Positions 53,882 through 63,153 of a stretch of 64,000 nt of DNA are shown piece after piece (position 1 is the stretch's first letter; each line of letters opens with the position of its first letter). The stretch is from an uncultured Clostridia bacterium (GTDB taxonomy: Bacteria; Bacillota; Clostridia; Christensenellales; CAG-138): the NCBI GenBank assembly GCA_934633695.1, contig CAKTYT010000002.1, forward strand, positions 1 to 64,000, written 5' to 3'. The notes below the pieces were generated by a model. The model saw nothing but the letters and a program-made list of their open reading frames with translations, made no database searches and had not been told where the DNA came from. Position numbers and translations under genes: made by a program.

Positions 53882-54670
53882 TCAAATATCACAGCTTCTC
53901 GCATGAACATTTGCCCCTGCATAGACCCAACTGGACTTAACGTGATTCTCCGTTTCCGCATACGCACAATGCTCACAATCCCTTTCATGCTCAGCATTTG
54001 AGATGCTTTCCCAACTACCGCAGTAATGAGTAATCGGATAACGGTAATACCTAATGTTTAAAAACAACTGATTTCCTGATGTGACATCACAATATCCATC
54101 TGGGACTGCCGCAGGAGCATGATAATATACGCCTAATCTTCCGAATTTTGATATAAATCTCGTTGCAACACCATTCGCCACTTCCGCAACCAAGGCTGAG
54201 TGAGTCGGCACTGAACCTCTGAAGTACACCGCAATGTCAACAACTCTTGGTGTTTCACCGTGTCCTGTGACATCATAGGTACACTGATCTTCCAAGAAAG
54301 CATCGATCTTTTCTATCCAGTACACATTCGTATTTGGATTGTGTGCGTACCATGCAAAAGAATGACAATTATATGAATCATTTGCATTTTCAACCCATAC
54401 CATCGTTTCAGATAAACGAGTTATACTGTTTCGAAAGGTTTGATCAAATTCTATTTGGTGTGCAGCATCCTGAGGTACACCATTCGGTTTTGACACAAAC
54501 TCAACAGTATTTCCTCCTGCTGTCAGCAAGTATCCACGAATTTCCGAAGTAATTCCACCACCAATGGATGATGCACTCGCTACAGGCTTCACTACGGAAG
54601 CCGTAAGCACAGAAAACGCCACCGCCACAAAAAACGCAACCAATTTCCTGATTTGCCGCTTTTTTTTCAT
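53882..54670 (-). CDS. Secreted papain-like protein with Cys/His knuckle repeats, ended by TGA
   Basis: The 262-residue product has a signal peptide (1-33) and a papain/NlpC-like core suggested by YNCHSFAWY (Cys102), THSALV (His157) and SKFGRLGVYYH; catalysis is inferred. After ~215 come H-x3-C-x2-C-x7-H repeats, the second of which is cut by TGA at its second cysteine (codon 263). GAGGTG precedes the ATG and a perfect consensus promoter lies upstream. It could be a selenocysteine codon, a nonsense mutation or true truncation; no obvious SECIS hairpin follows. Confidence 0.6.
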   Translation of the reverse strand: MKKKRQIRKLVAFFVAVAFSVLTASVVKPVASASSIGGGITSEIRGYLLTAGGNTVEFVSKPNGVPQDAAHQIEFDQTFRNSITRLSETMVWVENANDSYNCHSFAWYAHNPNTNVYWIEKIDAFLEDQCTYDVTGHGETPRVVDIAVYFRGSVPTHSALVAEVANGVATRFISKFGRLGVYYHAPAAVPDGYCDVTSGNQLFLNIRYYRYPITHYCGSWESISNAEHERDCEHCAYAETENHVKSSWVYAGANVHARSCDI

Positions 54671-54715
54671 AAAACACCTCTTTTCATTTATTTGTTAATG
54701 CATTAAACATACCTG

Positions 54716-54744
54716 ATTATACCACATGTCCCCCCCGCTGTCAA
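54716..54744 (-). promoter_or_regulatory. Consensus promoter of the secreted-protein pair
   Basis: The minus strand reads TTGACA (54744-54739), 17 bases, TATAAT (54721-54716), a perfect sigma-A match, 46 bases before the start codon. Confidence 0.8.
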
Positions 54745-54802
54745 CGTGTTGTTCCAAATTTTTGCATATATATTATTAATACTGTACGTAACCATAATGA
54801 AA

Positions 54803-54827
54803 ACCGCACGGCGGCGAGCCGTGCGGT
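54803..54827 (-). terminator. Terminator of rny
   Basis: ACCGCACGGC pairs perfectly with GCCGTGCGGT around five bases, followed by TTTTC on the minus strand. Confidence 0.8.
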
Positions 54828-54856
54828 CAAGCTGTTTATAAAAATGAATCCGGAAT

Positions 54857-56410
54857 TTACTTTGCGTATTCTGTTGCTCTTGTTTCCCTTATGACGTTGA
54901 CCTTGATCTGACCCGGGTACTCAAGCTCTGCTTCGATACGCTTTACGATATCCTTTGCAATAACGATGATGTCTGCATCGGAAACGGTATCGGAATGGAC
55001 CATGATGCGGACTTCCCTGCCTGCCTGGATGGCAAAGCTCTTATCGACACCTTCAAACGAATTTGCAATTTCTTCGAGCTTCTCAAGGCGTTTGATGTAG
55101 TTTTCAAGGGTTTCACGCCTTGCACCGGGTCTTGCGGCGGAAATGGCATCGGCCGCCTGAACGAGAACGGCTTCAACTGTATTCGCCTCAATATCACCGT
55201 GGTGAGCGAGAATGCAGTGAACAACCTGATTGTTTTCACGGTACTTCTTAGCAAGGTCGGCACCGATCTGGTTATGCGTACCTTCAACCTCATGGTCAAC
55301 CGCCTTGCCGATGTCGTGGAGCAGACCTGCACGCTTTGCAAGCTGAACATTCACACCAAGCTCGGTCGCCATAAGTCCTGCCAGATGAGCAACTTCAATC
55401 GAATGCTTAAGCACATTCTGACCGTAGCTCGTGCGGTAACGCAATCTGCCGAGAAGCTTTATAAGCTCGTGGTGCAGACCGTGTATGCCCACCTCAAATA
55501 CGGCCTGTTCGCCTGCTTCGCGAATCTGCGTATCGACTTCTTTGCGTGCCTTTTCGACCATTTCTTCGATTCTGGCGGGGTGGATGCGTCCGTCGAGAAT
55601 GAGCTTTTCAAGGGCGATCCTCGCAACCTCACGCCTCATCGGGTCAAATCCCGAAAGGATAACGGCTTCGGGAGTATCGTCGATTATGAGATCAACACCC
55701 GTTGCAGTCTCAAGAGTGCGTATATTTCTGCCCTCTCTGCCGATAATTCTGCCCTTCATTTCATCATTGGGAAGGGATACAACGGAAACCGTGGATTCGG
55801 CAACGTGGTCGGCCGCACAACGCTGTATCGCCATCGAAATGATGTTGACGGCGCGCCTGTCCGCTTCGGCCTTTGCCTTTGTTTCAATGTCGCGGATGAG
55901 CAATGCGGCGTCATGCCTTGCATCTCTTTCTGCTTCATTAAGAACGATGTCCTTTGCTTCCTCGGCACTCATGCCGGCAACGCGTTCAAGCTCCGCCCTC
56001 TGCTCTTCATAGAGCTTGTCGATGGAAGCCTCTTTAGCTTCCGCCGCCTTAAGTTTTTTGTTGAGGGACTGCTCCCTCTGTTCCAAGCTGTCCTGTTTCT
56101 TGTCGAAAGCTTCCTCACGCTGCTGAAGCCTTCTCTCCGCACGCTGCAGCTCATTGCGGCGGTCCTTGTTTTCTCTTTCATTTTCTGTTTTAAGTCGGTA
56201 GACCTCTTCCTTTGCCTCAAGAATAGTCTCCTTCTTCAGTGTCTCAGCTCGCTTCTGGGCGTCATCAACCATTTTCTTAACGAGTTCATCGGCCTTGGCG
56301 ATCTTAGATTCTGCATTTTTCCTGTCATACATATAGGTACCGACAGCACCGCCGGCGATTCCGGCTATGGCGGTTGCTATCGGGAGGATTATATTCAAAA
56401 TCTCACTCAC
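54857..56410 (-). CDS. rny: Ribonuclease Y
   Basis: RNase Y is the membrane-bound endoribonuclease that starts mRNA decay in many Firmicutes. The 517-residue protein has an N-terminal membrane segment (8-27), a long coiled coil (~30-200), a KH domain ([17 protein letters not shown]) and an HD domain ([33 protein letters not shown]). The start is GTG after GGAGG. It is transcribed alone between the secreted-protein pair and recA. Together with PNPase and the NYN fusion it gives this window three RNA-decay factors. Confidence 0.96.
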   Translation of the reverse strand: MSEILNIILPIATAIAGIAGGAVGTYMYDRKNAESKIAKADELVKKMVDDAQKRAETLKKETILEAKEEVYRLKTENERENKDRRNELQRAERRLQQREEAFDKKQDSLEQREQSLNKKLKAAEAKEASIDKLYEEQRAELERVAGMSAEEAKDIVLNEAERDARHDAALLIRDIETKAKAEADRRAVNIISMAIQRCAADHVAESTVSVVSLPNDEMKGRIIGREGRNIRTLETATGVDLIIDDTPEAVILSGFDPMRREVARIALEKLILDGRIHPARIEEMVEKARKEVDTQIREAGEQAVFEVGIHGLHHELIKLLGRLRYRTSYGQNVLKHSIEVAHLAGLMATELGVNVQLAKRAGLLHDIGKAVDHEVEGTHNQIGADLAKKYRENNQVVHCILAHHGDIEANTVEAVLVQAADAISAARPGARRETLENYIKRLEKLEEIANSFEGVDKSFAIQAGREVRIMVHSDTVSDADIIVIAKDIVKRIEAELEYPGQIKVNVIRETRATEYAK

Positions 56411-56577
56411 AGAATTTTCACCTCCAATTTATGTAATGTACCCTCGAAATGTCCCAAAAAGGGCATTTTACAGATACCTTTCTCCATTATACCTTTATCA
56501 GCATTCAATGTCAACAGTCCAAAGACGAAATGTTTCATATTTTTTTCAGTATATTTTATTTTGCGTACTCTTTTAAT

Positions 56578-56615
56578 ATAAAAAACCGTTGTAAGGGACT
56601 TTTTCCCTCACAACG
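56578..56615 (-). terminator. Terminator of the ftsK-rimO-pgsA-pncC-recA operon
   Basis: CCGTTGT (56585-56591) pairs with ACAACGG (56609-56615), with further inner pairing, and is followed by TTTTTT on the minus strand after the recA stop. Confidence 0.8.
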
Positions 56616-56648
56616 GCTGCTGCAAACCAATCAGATTTTGATCAGCTT

Positions 56649-57695
56649 TTATTCATCGTCACGGAATTCTTCCTTTTCGCTGTCCACCATTTCTTCGGTA
56701 ACAACAGGCTTGGATTCATCCATAAGTCTTCTTATCGTACGCTCAATCTCGGCACAAACCTCGGGATTGTCTTTAAGGAAGTTTCTTGCGTTTTCCCTGC
56801 CCTGACCGATCCTTATATCGCCGTAGGAGTACCATGCACCCGTCTTGCTGATTATTTTGTTATTGACGGCCATATCGAGAATTGAACCTTCCTTTGAAAC
56901 ACCTTCGCCGTAGATAATGTCAAACTCGGCGACCTTAAAGGGCGGAGCGACCTTGTTCTTAACGACTTTGATTCTCGTTCTGTTGCCTATGGGTTCATTT
57001 CCCTGCTTAATGACATCAACCTTCCTGACATCCAAGCGGACGGATGAGAAGAATTTGAGAGCCCTGCCGCCCGTTGTCGTTTCGGGATTGCCGAACATGA
57101 CGCCGACTTTCTCACGAAGCTGATTGATGAAAATGACACATGTGTTGGATTTTCCGACAATTCCTGCAAGCTTCCTAAGTGCCTGGCTCATGAGTCTTGC
57201 CTGCAAGCCGACGTGCGAATCGCCCATATCGCCTTCAAGCTCTGCCTTCGGCACGAGTGCCGCAACCGAGTCAATTACAATGACATCGATTGCTCCGCTG
57301 CGAACGAGTGAATCGGCAATATCCAGTGCCTGTTCACCGCTGTCGGGCTGCGAAATGTAGAGCATATCAAGGTCAACACCGAGCTTTCTTGCGTATATTG
57401 GGTCAAGTGCATGTTCAGCGTCGATAAAGACGCACAGTCCGCCGAGCTTTTGAGCCTCTGCAACTATGTGCAGGGCAATGGTCGTTTTACCGGAGGATTC
57501 CGGTCCGTATATTTCAATGATCCTGCCCTTCGGCACACCGCCGACGCCCAATGCGGCATCAAGCTCAATACACCCGGTAGGGATTGTTGAAACCTGAATC
57601 TTCGCAGCTGCATCACCCATACGCATTATCGCACCCTTGCCAAACTGCTTTTCGATCTGGCTCAATGCAACTTCAAGTGCTTTTTCCTTCTGCAT
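56649..57695 (-). CDS. recA: RecA recombinase
   Basis: RecA forms filaments on single-stranded DNA, drives strand exchange and stimulates LexA-type cleavage. The 348-residue protein has Walker [10 protein letters not shown] (64-72), [22 protein letters not shown], the L2 loop around [20 protein letters not shown] and an acidic C-terminus. The ATG at 57695 follows GGAGG at five bases. It is last in the ftsK operon and also has an extended -10 promoter of its own with a palindrome in it. Confidence 0.97.
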   Translation of the reverse strand: MQKEKALEVALSQIEKQFGKGAIMRMGDAAAKIQVSTIPTGCIELDAALGVGGVPKGRIIEIYGPESSGKTTIALHIVAEAQKLGGLCVFIDAEHALDPIYARKLGVDLDMLYISQPDSGEQALDIADSLVRSGAIDVIVIDSVAALVPKAELEGDMGDSHVGLQARLMSQALRKLAGIVGKSNTCVIFINQLREKVGVMFGNPETTTGGRALKFFSSVRLDVRKVDVIKQGNEPIGNRTRIKVVKNKVAPPFKVAEFDIIYGEGVSKEGSILDMAVNNKIISKTGAWYSYGDIRIGQGRENARNFLKDNPEVCAEIERTIRRLMDESKPVVTEEMVDSEKEEFRDDE

Positions 57696-57723
57696 AAAAA
57701 CCTCCGTCAAATATTTTATCTTA

Positions 57724-57745
57724 ATTATACCACGTTATTTAACGT
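57724..57745 (-). promoter_or_regulatory. recA promoter with palindromic operator candidate
   Basis: The minus strand has an extended -10 element, TGGTATAAT (TATAAT at 57729-57724). Directly upstream lies a perfect 14-base palindrome, ACGTTA-TT-TAACGT (57732-57745), overlapping the pncC stop. It does not match the Bacillus LexA box GAAC-N4-GTTC. A repressor here would control recA separately from the operon. Confidence 0.5.
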
Positions 57746-58232
57746 TTCGCACCATTCTTTTCAGCATTTGTACAGCTTCAAGATTGGTTTTCCTGCGAAT
57801 ATACATCCTATCGCCTTCAAAGTGGCATTCTTTCACCGCATAACCGTGCTCACAGGCAATGCCAATGTATACAAGACCTGGCTCTCTTCCGTATTCATCC
57901 GCACCCGGACCCGCAAGCCCCGTTACAGCGACAGCAAAATCCGCTCCGCTCCGCTGCATTGCCCCGATCGCCATTTGACCTGCGACCCTTTCAGAAACGG
58001 CAGTACAGGTTTTGAGCGTACCCTCGTCCACCCCGAGAAGCTCGTGCTTTGCTGTGTCCGAATAAGTGACAAACCCCTCGCAGAACCATCGCGAACTGCC
58101 CGGAACGTTGACAAAGCTTGAACAAATCATTCCTCCCGTCAGGCTTTCCGCCGCAGTAACCGTGCCGCCTGCCTCAACAAGCTCTTCAGCAAGCTCTCTC
58201 ACCTGTGAATCAATCAGTTCATCAATCTTCAT
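57735..58232 (-). CDS. pncC: CinA C-terminal domain protein (NMN amidohydrolase type)
   Basis: This 165-residue protein is only the CinA C-terminal domain, which deamidates nicotinamide mononucleotide. TVTAAESLTGGMICSSFVNVPG and AVTGLAGPGADEYGREPGLVYIG are family signatures. Full CinA of Bacillus has an extra N-terminal domain, absent here, as in Escherichia coli PncC. It lies between pgsA and recA, the position of cinA in Firmicutes. Confidence 0.9.
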   Translation of the reverse strand: MKIDELIDSQVRELAEELVEAGGTVTAAESLTGGMICSSFVNVPGSSRWFCEGFVTYSDTAKHELLGVDEGTLKTCTAVSERVAGQMAIGAMQRSGADFAVAVTGLAGPGADEYGREPGLVYIGIACEHGYAVKECHFEGDRMYIRRKTNLEAVQMLKRMVRNVK

Positions 58233-58237
58233 TCCTC

Positions 58238-58831
58238 TTACCTGTCGCTGAAAAGATCTCTGCTGCCCATTGCATAGTCGATCCCGGACCAAACAGTCAG
58301 GATAACTGCCGAACACATCAGCACAAAATCAATGGGAATTCGTATCGCACTGAAAACCTGCCCCAGGAGAATGGTAACGAGCAGTGCTGCAAACTGCAAT
58401 GTCGTCTTTGCCTTGCCGATATTCTTTGCAGCAATGACAATTCCCCTTGAAGCTGCCAGCTGACGTATACCACTGACAAAGATCTCTCGTGCAATTATTA
58501 TAAATGTAAATACTGGCATGAACCCGTTGCCCATGCTCATGACCTCAAACCGGCAAAGCATTATCAGTGCCGCTGAAGAGAGCAGTTTATCCGCAGTCGG
58601 ATCCATGAGCTTGCCGAAATCGGTAACAAGGTTGCGTTTCCTTGCGATATTGCCGTCAAGCGTATCGGTGACATAGGCAATGAGAAAGACAATTGCTGCT
58701 ATGAGATACTTTGTTTGCAGTGCACTACCTGCACAGTTTGCGTACACCCATGTTTCCGGAAGATAAAAGCAGGCTATGAATACCGGAATCATCAGAATTC
58801 TGAACATGGTAAGCTTGTTTGGCAAATTCAT
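58238..58831 (-). CDS. pgsA: CDP-diacylglycerol-glycerol-3-phosphate phosphatidyltransferase
   Basis: PgsA makes phosphatidylglycerol phosphate at the membrane. The 197-residue protein has five to six membrane segments and the complete CDP-alcohol transferase motif with Asp56, Asp59, Gly60, Ala63, Arg64, Gly73, Asp77 and Asp81. It overlaps rimO by four bases and is in the conserved order rimO-pgsA-cinA-recA. Confidence 0.94.
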   Translation of the reverse strand: MNLPNKLTMFRILMIPVFIACFYLPETWVYANCAGSALQTKYLIAAIVFLIAYVTDTLDGNIARKRNLVTDFGKLMDPTADKLLSSAALIMLCRFEVMSMGNGFMPVFTFIIIAREIFVSGIRQLAASRGIVIAAKNIGKAKTTLQFAALLVTILLGQVFSAIRIPIDFVLMCSAVILTVWSGIDYAMGSRDLFSDR

Positions 58832-60129
58832 TGTTCGATAACTCCCTCCAAATCATAGTAATCAGCCGCAGTGATTCTAACTTTTACATATTCTCCCGCT
58901 GACGGAACGGTTTCACCGAGTTTGATCTTTATTATGCCGTCCACATCTGCGGTTTCCGCATACGACCTTCCAATCGCAATGCCATCGCCAACTGATTCGA
59001 TAAGCACCTCATAAATCTTTCCGACCCGCTTTTTGTTGGACTCGAGCGAGATCTTCTGCTGCATGTGCATCAGCTTATCGAGCCTTTGCTTTGCGATATG
59101 TTCCGGAACCTGACAGGGCATTTGTGCCGCAATTGTCCCATCCTCAGCCGAATAGGTGAATGCACCGACACGGTCAAAGGGATGTTCCATCATGAACTGC
59201 ATAAGCTCCTCAAAATCTTCCTCCGTCTCGCCCGGAAAGCCGAGCATGACAGTCGTTCTGAGAATAAAGTCAGGATCCTTGCTCTTTATGTAATCTGTTA
59301 TCTCCCTTATGTGTTCCGCACCGCCGTGACGATTCATTTCAGTAAGCATATGCTTTGAAATATGCTGAATCGGCATGTCAATGTAGTTGCAAATCTTCTC
59401 CTCGCTGCAAACCGTATCGATCAATTCCTTCGTCACAGTGTTGGGGTAGGTGTAAAGCAGGCGAATCCAATGCAGCGGCTCGATCTTTACAAGCTCAAGC
59501 AGCAGCTCGCGAAGCATGGGCCTGCCGTAAAGATCAATGCCATATGCCGAAATATCCTGTGCAATTATCGTCAGCTCAGTGACGCCCATCGAAACGAGTC
59601 GCCTTGCCTCCTCAACGACTTTCTCCATGGGAGTGCTGACCCTTCCGCCCCTTATGAGCGGAATGGCACAATATGTGCAGCGATTATCGCAGCCATCCGC
59701 AATACGCAGATATGCCCTATACGGCGGTGTGGAAAGAATTCTGTCCGCTCCGCCGCAGATATTTGCCATTCCGAACTGAGCGGCGAGCTTTTCCGCAAAT
59801 TTCGGATAATCCTTAACACCCCAGAACATATCGACCTCAGGAAGCTCCTGTTTCAACTCTTCAGGGTAACGCTGGCTCAAGCATCCGGTCACAATAAGGT
59901 ATTTACAGTTTCCTGTTGTTTTATATTGAGCCATTTCGAGTATGGTTTCGATTGAATCCACCTTGGCGGGCTCAATGAACCCACATGTATTCACAATTAT
60001 TATTTCTGCTGACTTTGCATCATTAACAATCTCAAAGCCATATTTACTGAGTTCGCCCAGCATTATTTCGGTATCGACCGCATTTTTCGAGCAGCCGAGC
60101 GATACCGCACCTATTTTCGTCAACTTCAC
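58828..60129 (-). CDS. rimO: RimO, ribosomal protein S12 methylthiotransferase
   Basis: RimO is a radical SAM enzyme with two 4Fe-4S clusters that adds a methylthio group to an aspartate of S12. The 433 residues contain the UPF0004 cysteines (Cys13, Cys49, Cys83), the radical SAM motif CDNRCTYC (Cys147, Cys151, Cys154) and a C-terminal TRAM domain. MiaB is the close paralogue; SLGCSKNAVDTE and the operon position favour RimO. The start is GTG after GGGAG. Confidence 0.94.
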   Translation of the reverse strand: MKLTKIGAVSLGCSKNAVDTEIMLGELSKYGFEIVNDAKSAEIIIVNTCGFIEPAKVDSIETILEMAQYKTTGNCKYLIVTGCLSQRYPEELKQELPEVDMFWGVKDYPKFAEKLAAQFGMANICGGADRILSTPPYRAYLRIADGCDNRCTYCAIPLIRGGRVSTPMEKVVEEARRLVSMGVTELTIIAQDISAYGIDLYGRPMLRELLLELVKIEPLHWIRLLYTYPNTVTKELIDTVCSEEKICNYIDMPIQHISKHMLTEMNRHGGAEHIREITDYIKSKDPDFILRTTVMLGFPGETEEDFEELMQFMMEHPFDRVGAFTYSAEDGTIAAQMPCQVPEHIAKQRLDKLMHMQQKISLESNKKRVGKIYEVLIESVGDGIAIGRSYAETADVDGIIKIKLGETVPSAGEYVKVRITAADYYDLEGVIEQ

Positions 60130-60154
60130 TGAAAACTCCCTTTCATTTCAAATT

Positions 60155-62965
60155 TCAATTTACTTCATTCTCCTCAGCACGCATGCCGAACACCCTGTTG
60201 TACTCCGCTGCATCTATCAAAACTTTTCTGGGCTTTGAACCGTCCGAAGCACTGACATATTTTTTCTGTTCCATAATATCTATCAATCTTGCAGCACGGG
60301 CATAGCCCACACGCAGTCTCCGCTGAATCATGGATATGGAGGCATTGCCATTCTCGATAACGATTCTCACTGCATCAGGCAGAAGATCGTCATCCTGCTT
60401 GCCGTTGCCCTGTCCGTGCGTGATGCTCTCCGTGCTGAAATCGCCCATGAATTTTTCATCATAGTCGGGTTCGGCCGCACTGTTTTCGATAAAGAACTGC
60501 ATTACTGCCTCAACCTCTTCATCGCTGACAAATGAGCCCTGGGCCCTTGTGGGCTTGCTTGCACCGTTGGCATGGAAGAGCATGTCGCCCCTTCCGAGCA
60601 GCTTTTCCGCTCCGCCGGCATCAAGAATTACCCTTGAGTCAGTCGCATTCGAGACGGCAAACGCAATTCGGGATGGAATGTTTGCCTTGATAAGACCCGT
60701 TATAACGTCAACTGACGGTCTTTGCGTTGCAACGACGAGATGAATTCCACAGGCACGTCCGAGCTGTGCAATTCGGCAAATCGACTCTTCGACGTCCTTT
60801 GAAGCGACCATCATAAGGTCTGCCAGCTCGTCAATTATGATAACGAGCCTCGGCCACCTGTCGTCCTCATTTTGCTGCAATGCATTGTAGCGGTAGATGT
60901 CCCTCGCATTTATCTTCCCCATCCTGGAATAACGCTGTTCCATCTCCCGGACAGCCCACTGCAAGGCTCCGGCCGCCTTCTTCGGGTCCGTAACAACGGG
61001 ACAGAAGAGGTGCGGTATCGAGCCGAAAATACTCAGTTCAACGACCTTCGGGTCAACGAGTATCATTCTTACATCCTTCGGTGAAGACTTGTAAACCATG
61101 CTTAAAATTATACCGTTTATGCAGACGGATTTACCCGAACCGGTCTGACCGGCGATAAGCATATGCGGCATTTTTTCAAGGTCCGCAAGCACGACCTTTC
61201 CGGCAATATCCTTGCCTATTGCAAATGTCAGGGGTGATTTTGCCGCCGCGAACTCCTTTGTTTCAAGCACTTCACGGAGAAGTACGGGAGCCGTGTCCTT
61301 GTTCGGCACTTCAATGCCGATTGCCGCCTTGCCCGGTATCGGAGCCTCGATCCTGACCCTCGGTGCGGCAAGTGCAAGTGCAATATCGTTGCTGAGTGTC
61401 GTTATTTTGTTGACCCTTATTCCCTGTGCAGGCTGAAGTTCAAATCTTGTAATGACAGGACCAATGCTTATATTTGTCATTTTTGCTGAGATATTGAAGC
61501 TGTTCAGCGTCTCAAGCAATACCCTTGCTTTTTCCTCCGGTGATTCGGCCGCTATCGCAGAGGCCGGATCCGGAAGCTTGAGCAGCTCGAACGGGGGTTT
61601 CTGATAGACTGCTATTTCAGCCGGAACTCCGCTCGTAATGCTGTTTTCCGGCTGTTTGACGTCTGACTTGCCATTACTCTCGTCCTTTGCCTCGATGATG
61701 CTTTCCGCATTTGGATCGGTGTCAGGATCACCGGCAGTATACGTTCTTCCGACGTTATCTGCCATCGTTGTTATCACAACTCCATCGAGTATGCCTTCGT
61801 CAGCCGCAGGAGCATCCTTCTCTTCAGTATCGTCTGCAGGCAAATCCTTTTTTTCGGCTCCGCTGCCGTAAAGTTCATCGTACGGGATATTGTACGTTTC
61901 ATCGCCGTATTCAATCTCCATCATTCTGCTTGCACGCCGTTTTGAGCGTCGCCGTGTGGAGACTGCACTCAGAGTCTCATCCATGCCGATGAGTATATCA
62001 TCGTTTTCATCATCGCAATCAATTACATCGGCATTATCATCGTTTTTCTTTTTCCTCCGCTTGCTCCTGCTCTCCGTTTCTCCAAACGGTACGCCGTTAG
62101 TGTCGCCGTAACCATTGTAGTCTCCTGCCGTCAAAACGGTATCGTCATGTTCAGGAAAAGAATCATCGTCAAAATTCCTCTCCCGCCTTACCGCCTCCGC
62201 TGCATGGCTGTAAAGCTCTTTTTTTCTTTGTCTTGCGGAAATAAACGTTTCCCTTAACGATATGCCGGTAACAAGCATAACGAGAATTATCATTACACCA
62301 ACTATAATAACGTAACTTATCCATACCCCGAACAGCTTAATCATAGGCCAGATAACGAATGCCGAGACAGCACCGCCGCCCATTGCTTCCCTGCCATATT
62401 CGTACGAACTGGAAACGAACGCAAACCACCTAAGCGGCTTCACATACCCGCCGTATGCTGAAATGTGAATGATCATCATGATGCAGAGTGCAAAAAAGAA
62501 CAGCCTTGTCCCGATCCTTCTGTTTCCTGTATCAACGTCTCCTGATGCGATCCTGTAAATTCCGCCTGCAACAAACACGACCGGCACAAGGTACGCTCCG
62601 ATGCCTAAAAGCCCCTTAAGCAGCTTAGGGACAAAGGAAAGGATCGCCTCCGGCTGGAAATAAATAAATATACCGAGTACAACGCCGACGATTATTGAAA
62701 TGATACCGCCGATTTCAACCATATTCTTTTCTTTTGCATCGAAGAAAGCAACGCTGTCCATGTACTCGCTGTGTTTTCTTCCGCTCTCCTGAGCTCTGTC
62801 GGCGGAACTTTTTTGTCCATAATCATTTGAACTCTTTTTCCTGCGGCTGCTCTTTGGGACGTCTATTCCGTCCGAATCACCGCTTGTCTTTCTTTTTCTT
62901 GTATTTTGAGATGATGACGTATCCTTTTTTGAACCTGCCGCCGTTTTTCTCCCCTGCGAAGCCAT
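60155..62965 (-). CDS. ftsK: FtsK/SpoIIIE DNA translocase
   Basis: This 936-residue septal motor moves chromosomal DNA at division or into the forespore. The N-terminus has a basic Ser-rich stretch (1-68) and four membrane segments (~84-237); an acidic, low-complexity linker spans ~245-455; the ATPase has Walker A GQTGSGKS (606-613), LVIIIDELADLMM and ATQRPSVDVITG; a winged-helix gamma domain ends the protein (ISMIQRRLRVGYARAARLIDIME). It heads the ftsK-rimO-pgsA-pncC-recA operon. Which of FtsK or SpoIIIE it represents cannot be told from one copy. Confidence 0.95.
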   Translation of the reverse strand: MASQGRKTAAGSKKDTSSSQNTRKRKTSGDSDGIDVPKSSRRKKSSNDYGQKSSADRAQESGRKHSEYMDSVAFFDAKEKNMVEIGGIISIIVGVVLGIFIYFQPEAILSFVPKLLKGLLGIGAYLVPVVFVAGGIYRIASGDVDTGNRRIGTRLFFFALCIMMIIHISAYGGYVKPLRWFAFVSSSYEYGREAMGGGAVSAFVIWPMIKLFGVWISYVIIVGVMIILVMLVTGISLRETFISARQRKKELYSHAAEAVRRERNFDDDSFPEHDDTVLTAGDYNGYGDTNGVPFGETESRSKRRKKKNDDNADVIDCDDENDDILIGMDETLSAVSTRRRSKRRASRMMEIEYGDETYNIPYDELYGSGAEKKDLPADDTEEKDAPAADEGILDGVVITTMADNVGRTYTAGDPDTDPNAESIIEAKDESNGKSDVKQPENSITSGVPAEIAVYQKPPFELLKLPDPASAIAAESPEEKARVLLETLNSFNISAKMTNISIGPVITRFELQPAQGIRVNKITTLSNDIALALAAPRVRIEAPIPGKAAIGIEVPNKDTAPVLLREVLETKEFAAAKSPLTFAIGKDIAGKVVLADLEKMPHMLIAGQTGSGKSVCINGIILSMVYKSSPKDVRMILVDPKVVELSIFGSIPHLFCPVVTDPKKAAGALQWAVREMEQRYSRMGKINARDIYRYNALQQNEDDRWPRLVIIIDELADLMMVASKDVEESICRIAQLGRACGIHLVVATQRPSVDVITGLIKANIPSRIAFAVSNATDSRVILDAGGAEKLLGRGDMLFHANGASKPTRAQGSFVSDEEVEAVMQFFIENSAAEPDYDEKFMGDFSTESITHGQGNGKQDDDLLPDAVRIVIENGNASISMIQRRLRVGYARAARLIDIMEQKKYVSASDGSKPRKVLIDAAEYNRVFGMRAEENEVN

Positions 62966-63026
62966 GCTGCACCACCTTTCTCCGAAATTTTCATACGCAA
63001 AGTAACATTTATGTATACCGCTCTTT

Positions 63027-63055
63027 ATTATAACTTATTTGGAGCTTAATTGAAA
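63027..63055 (-). promoter_or_regulatory. Promoter of the ftsK operon
   Basis: The minus strand reads TTTCAA (63055-63050), 17 bases, TATAAT (63032-63027), about 60 bases before the ftsK start codon. Confidence 0.55.
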
Positions 63056-63088
63056 GACCCTTTTTCGTCCGTTTTGCTGAAGTAAGGT

Positions 63089-63127
63089 AATAAAAAACTG
63101 CCGTCGGGCAAAATGCCGTCAGGCAGT
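63089..63127 (-). terminator. Terminator of the dockerin gene
   Basis: ACTGCC (63097-63102) pairs with GGCAGT (63122-63127) with an internal loop and inner GGC/GCC, followed by TTTTTT on the minus strand. Confidence 0.6.
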
Positions 63128-63153
63128 CATCAAAGCATTTAAAGGTTTTTTGC

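Noticed and set aside
53843..53884. Bacterial SECIS element after the TGA
   Set aside because: No stable hairpin with a conserved-type apical loop is evident in the first 40-50 bases after the stop; only weak A/T-rich pairing is possible. Selenocysteine is kept only as a hypothesis.
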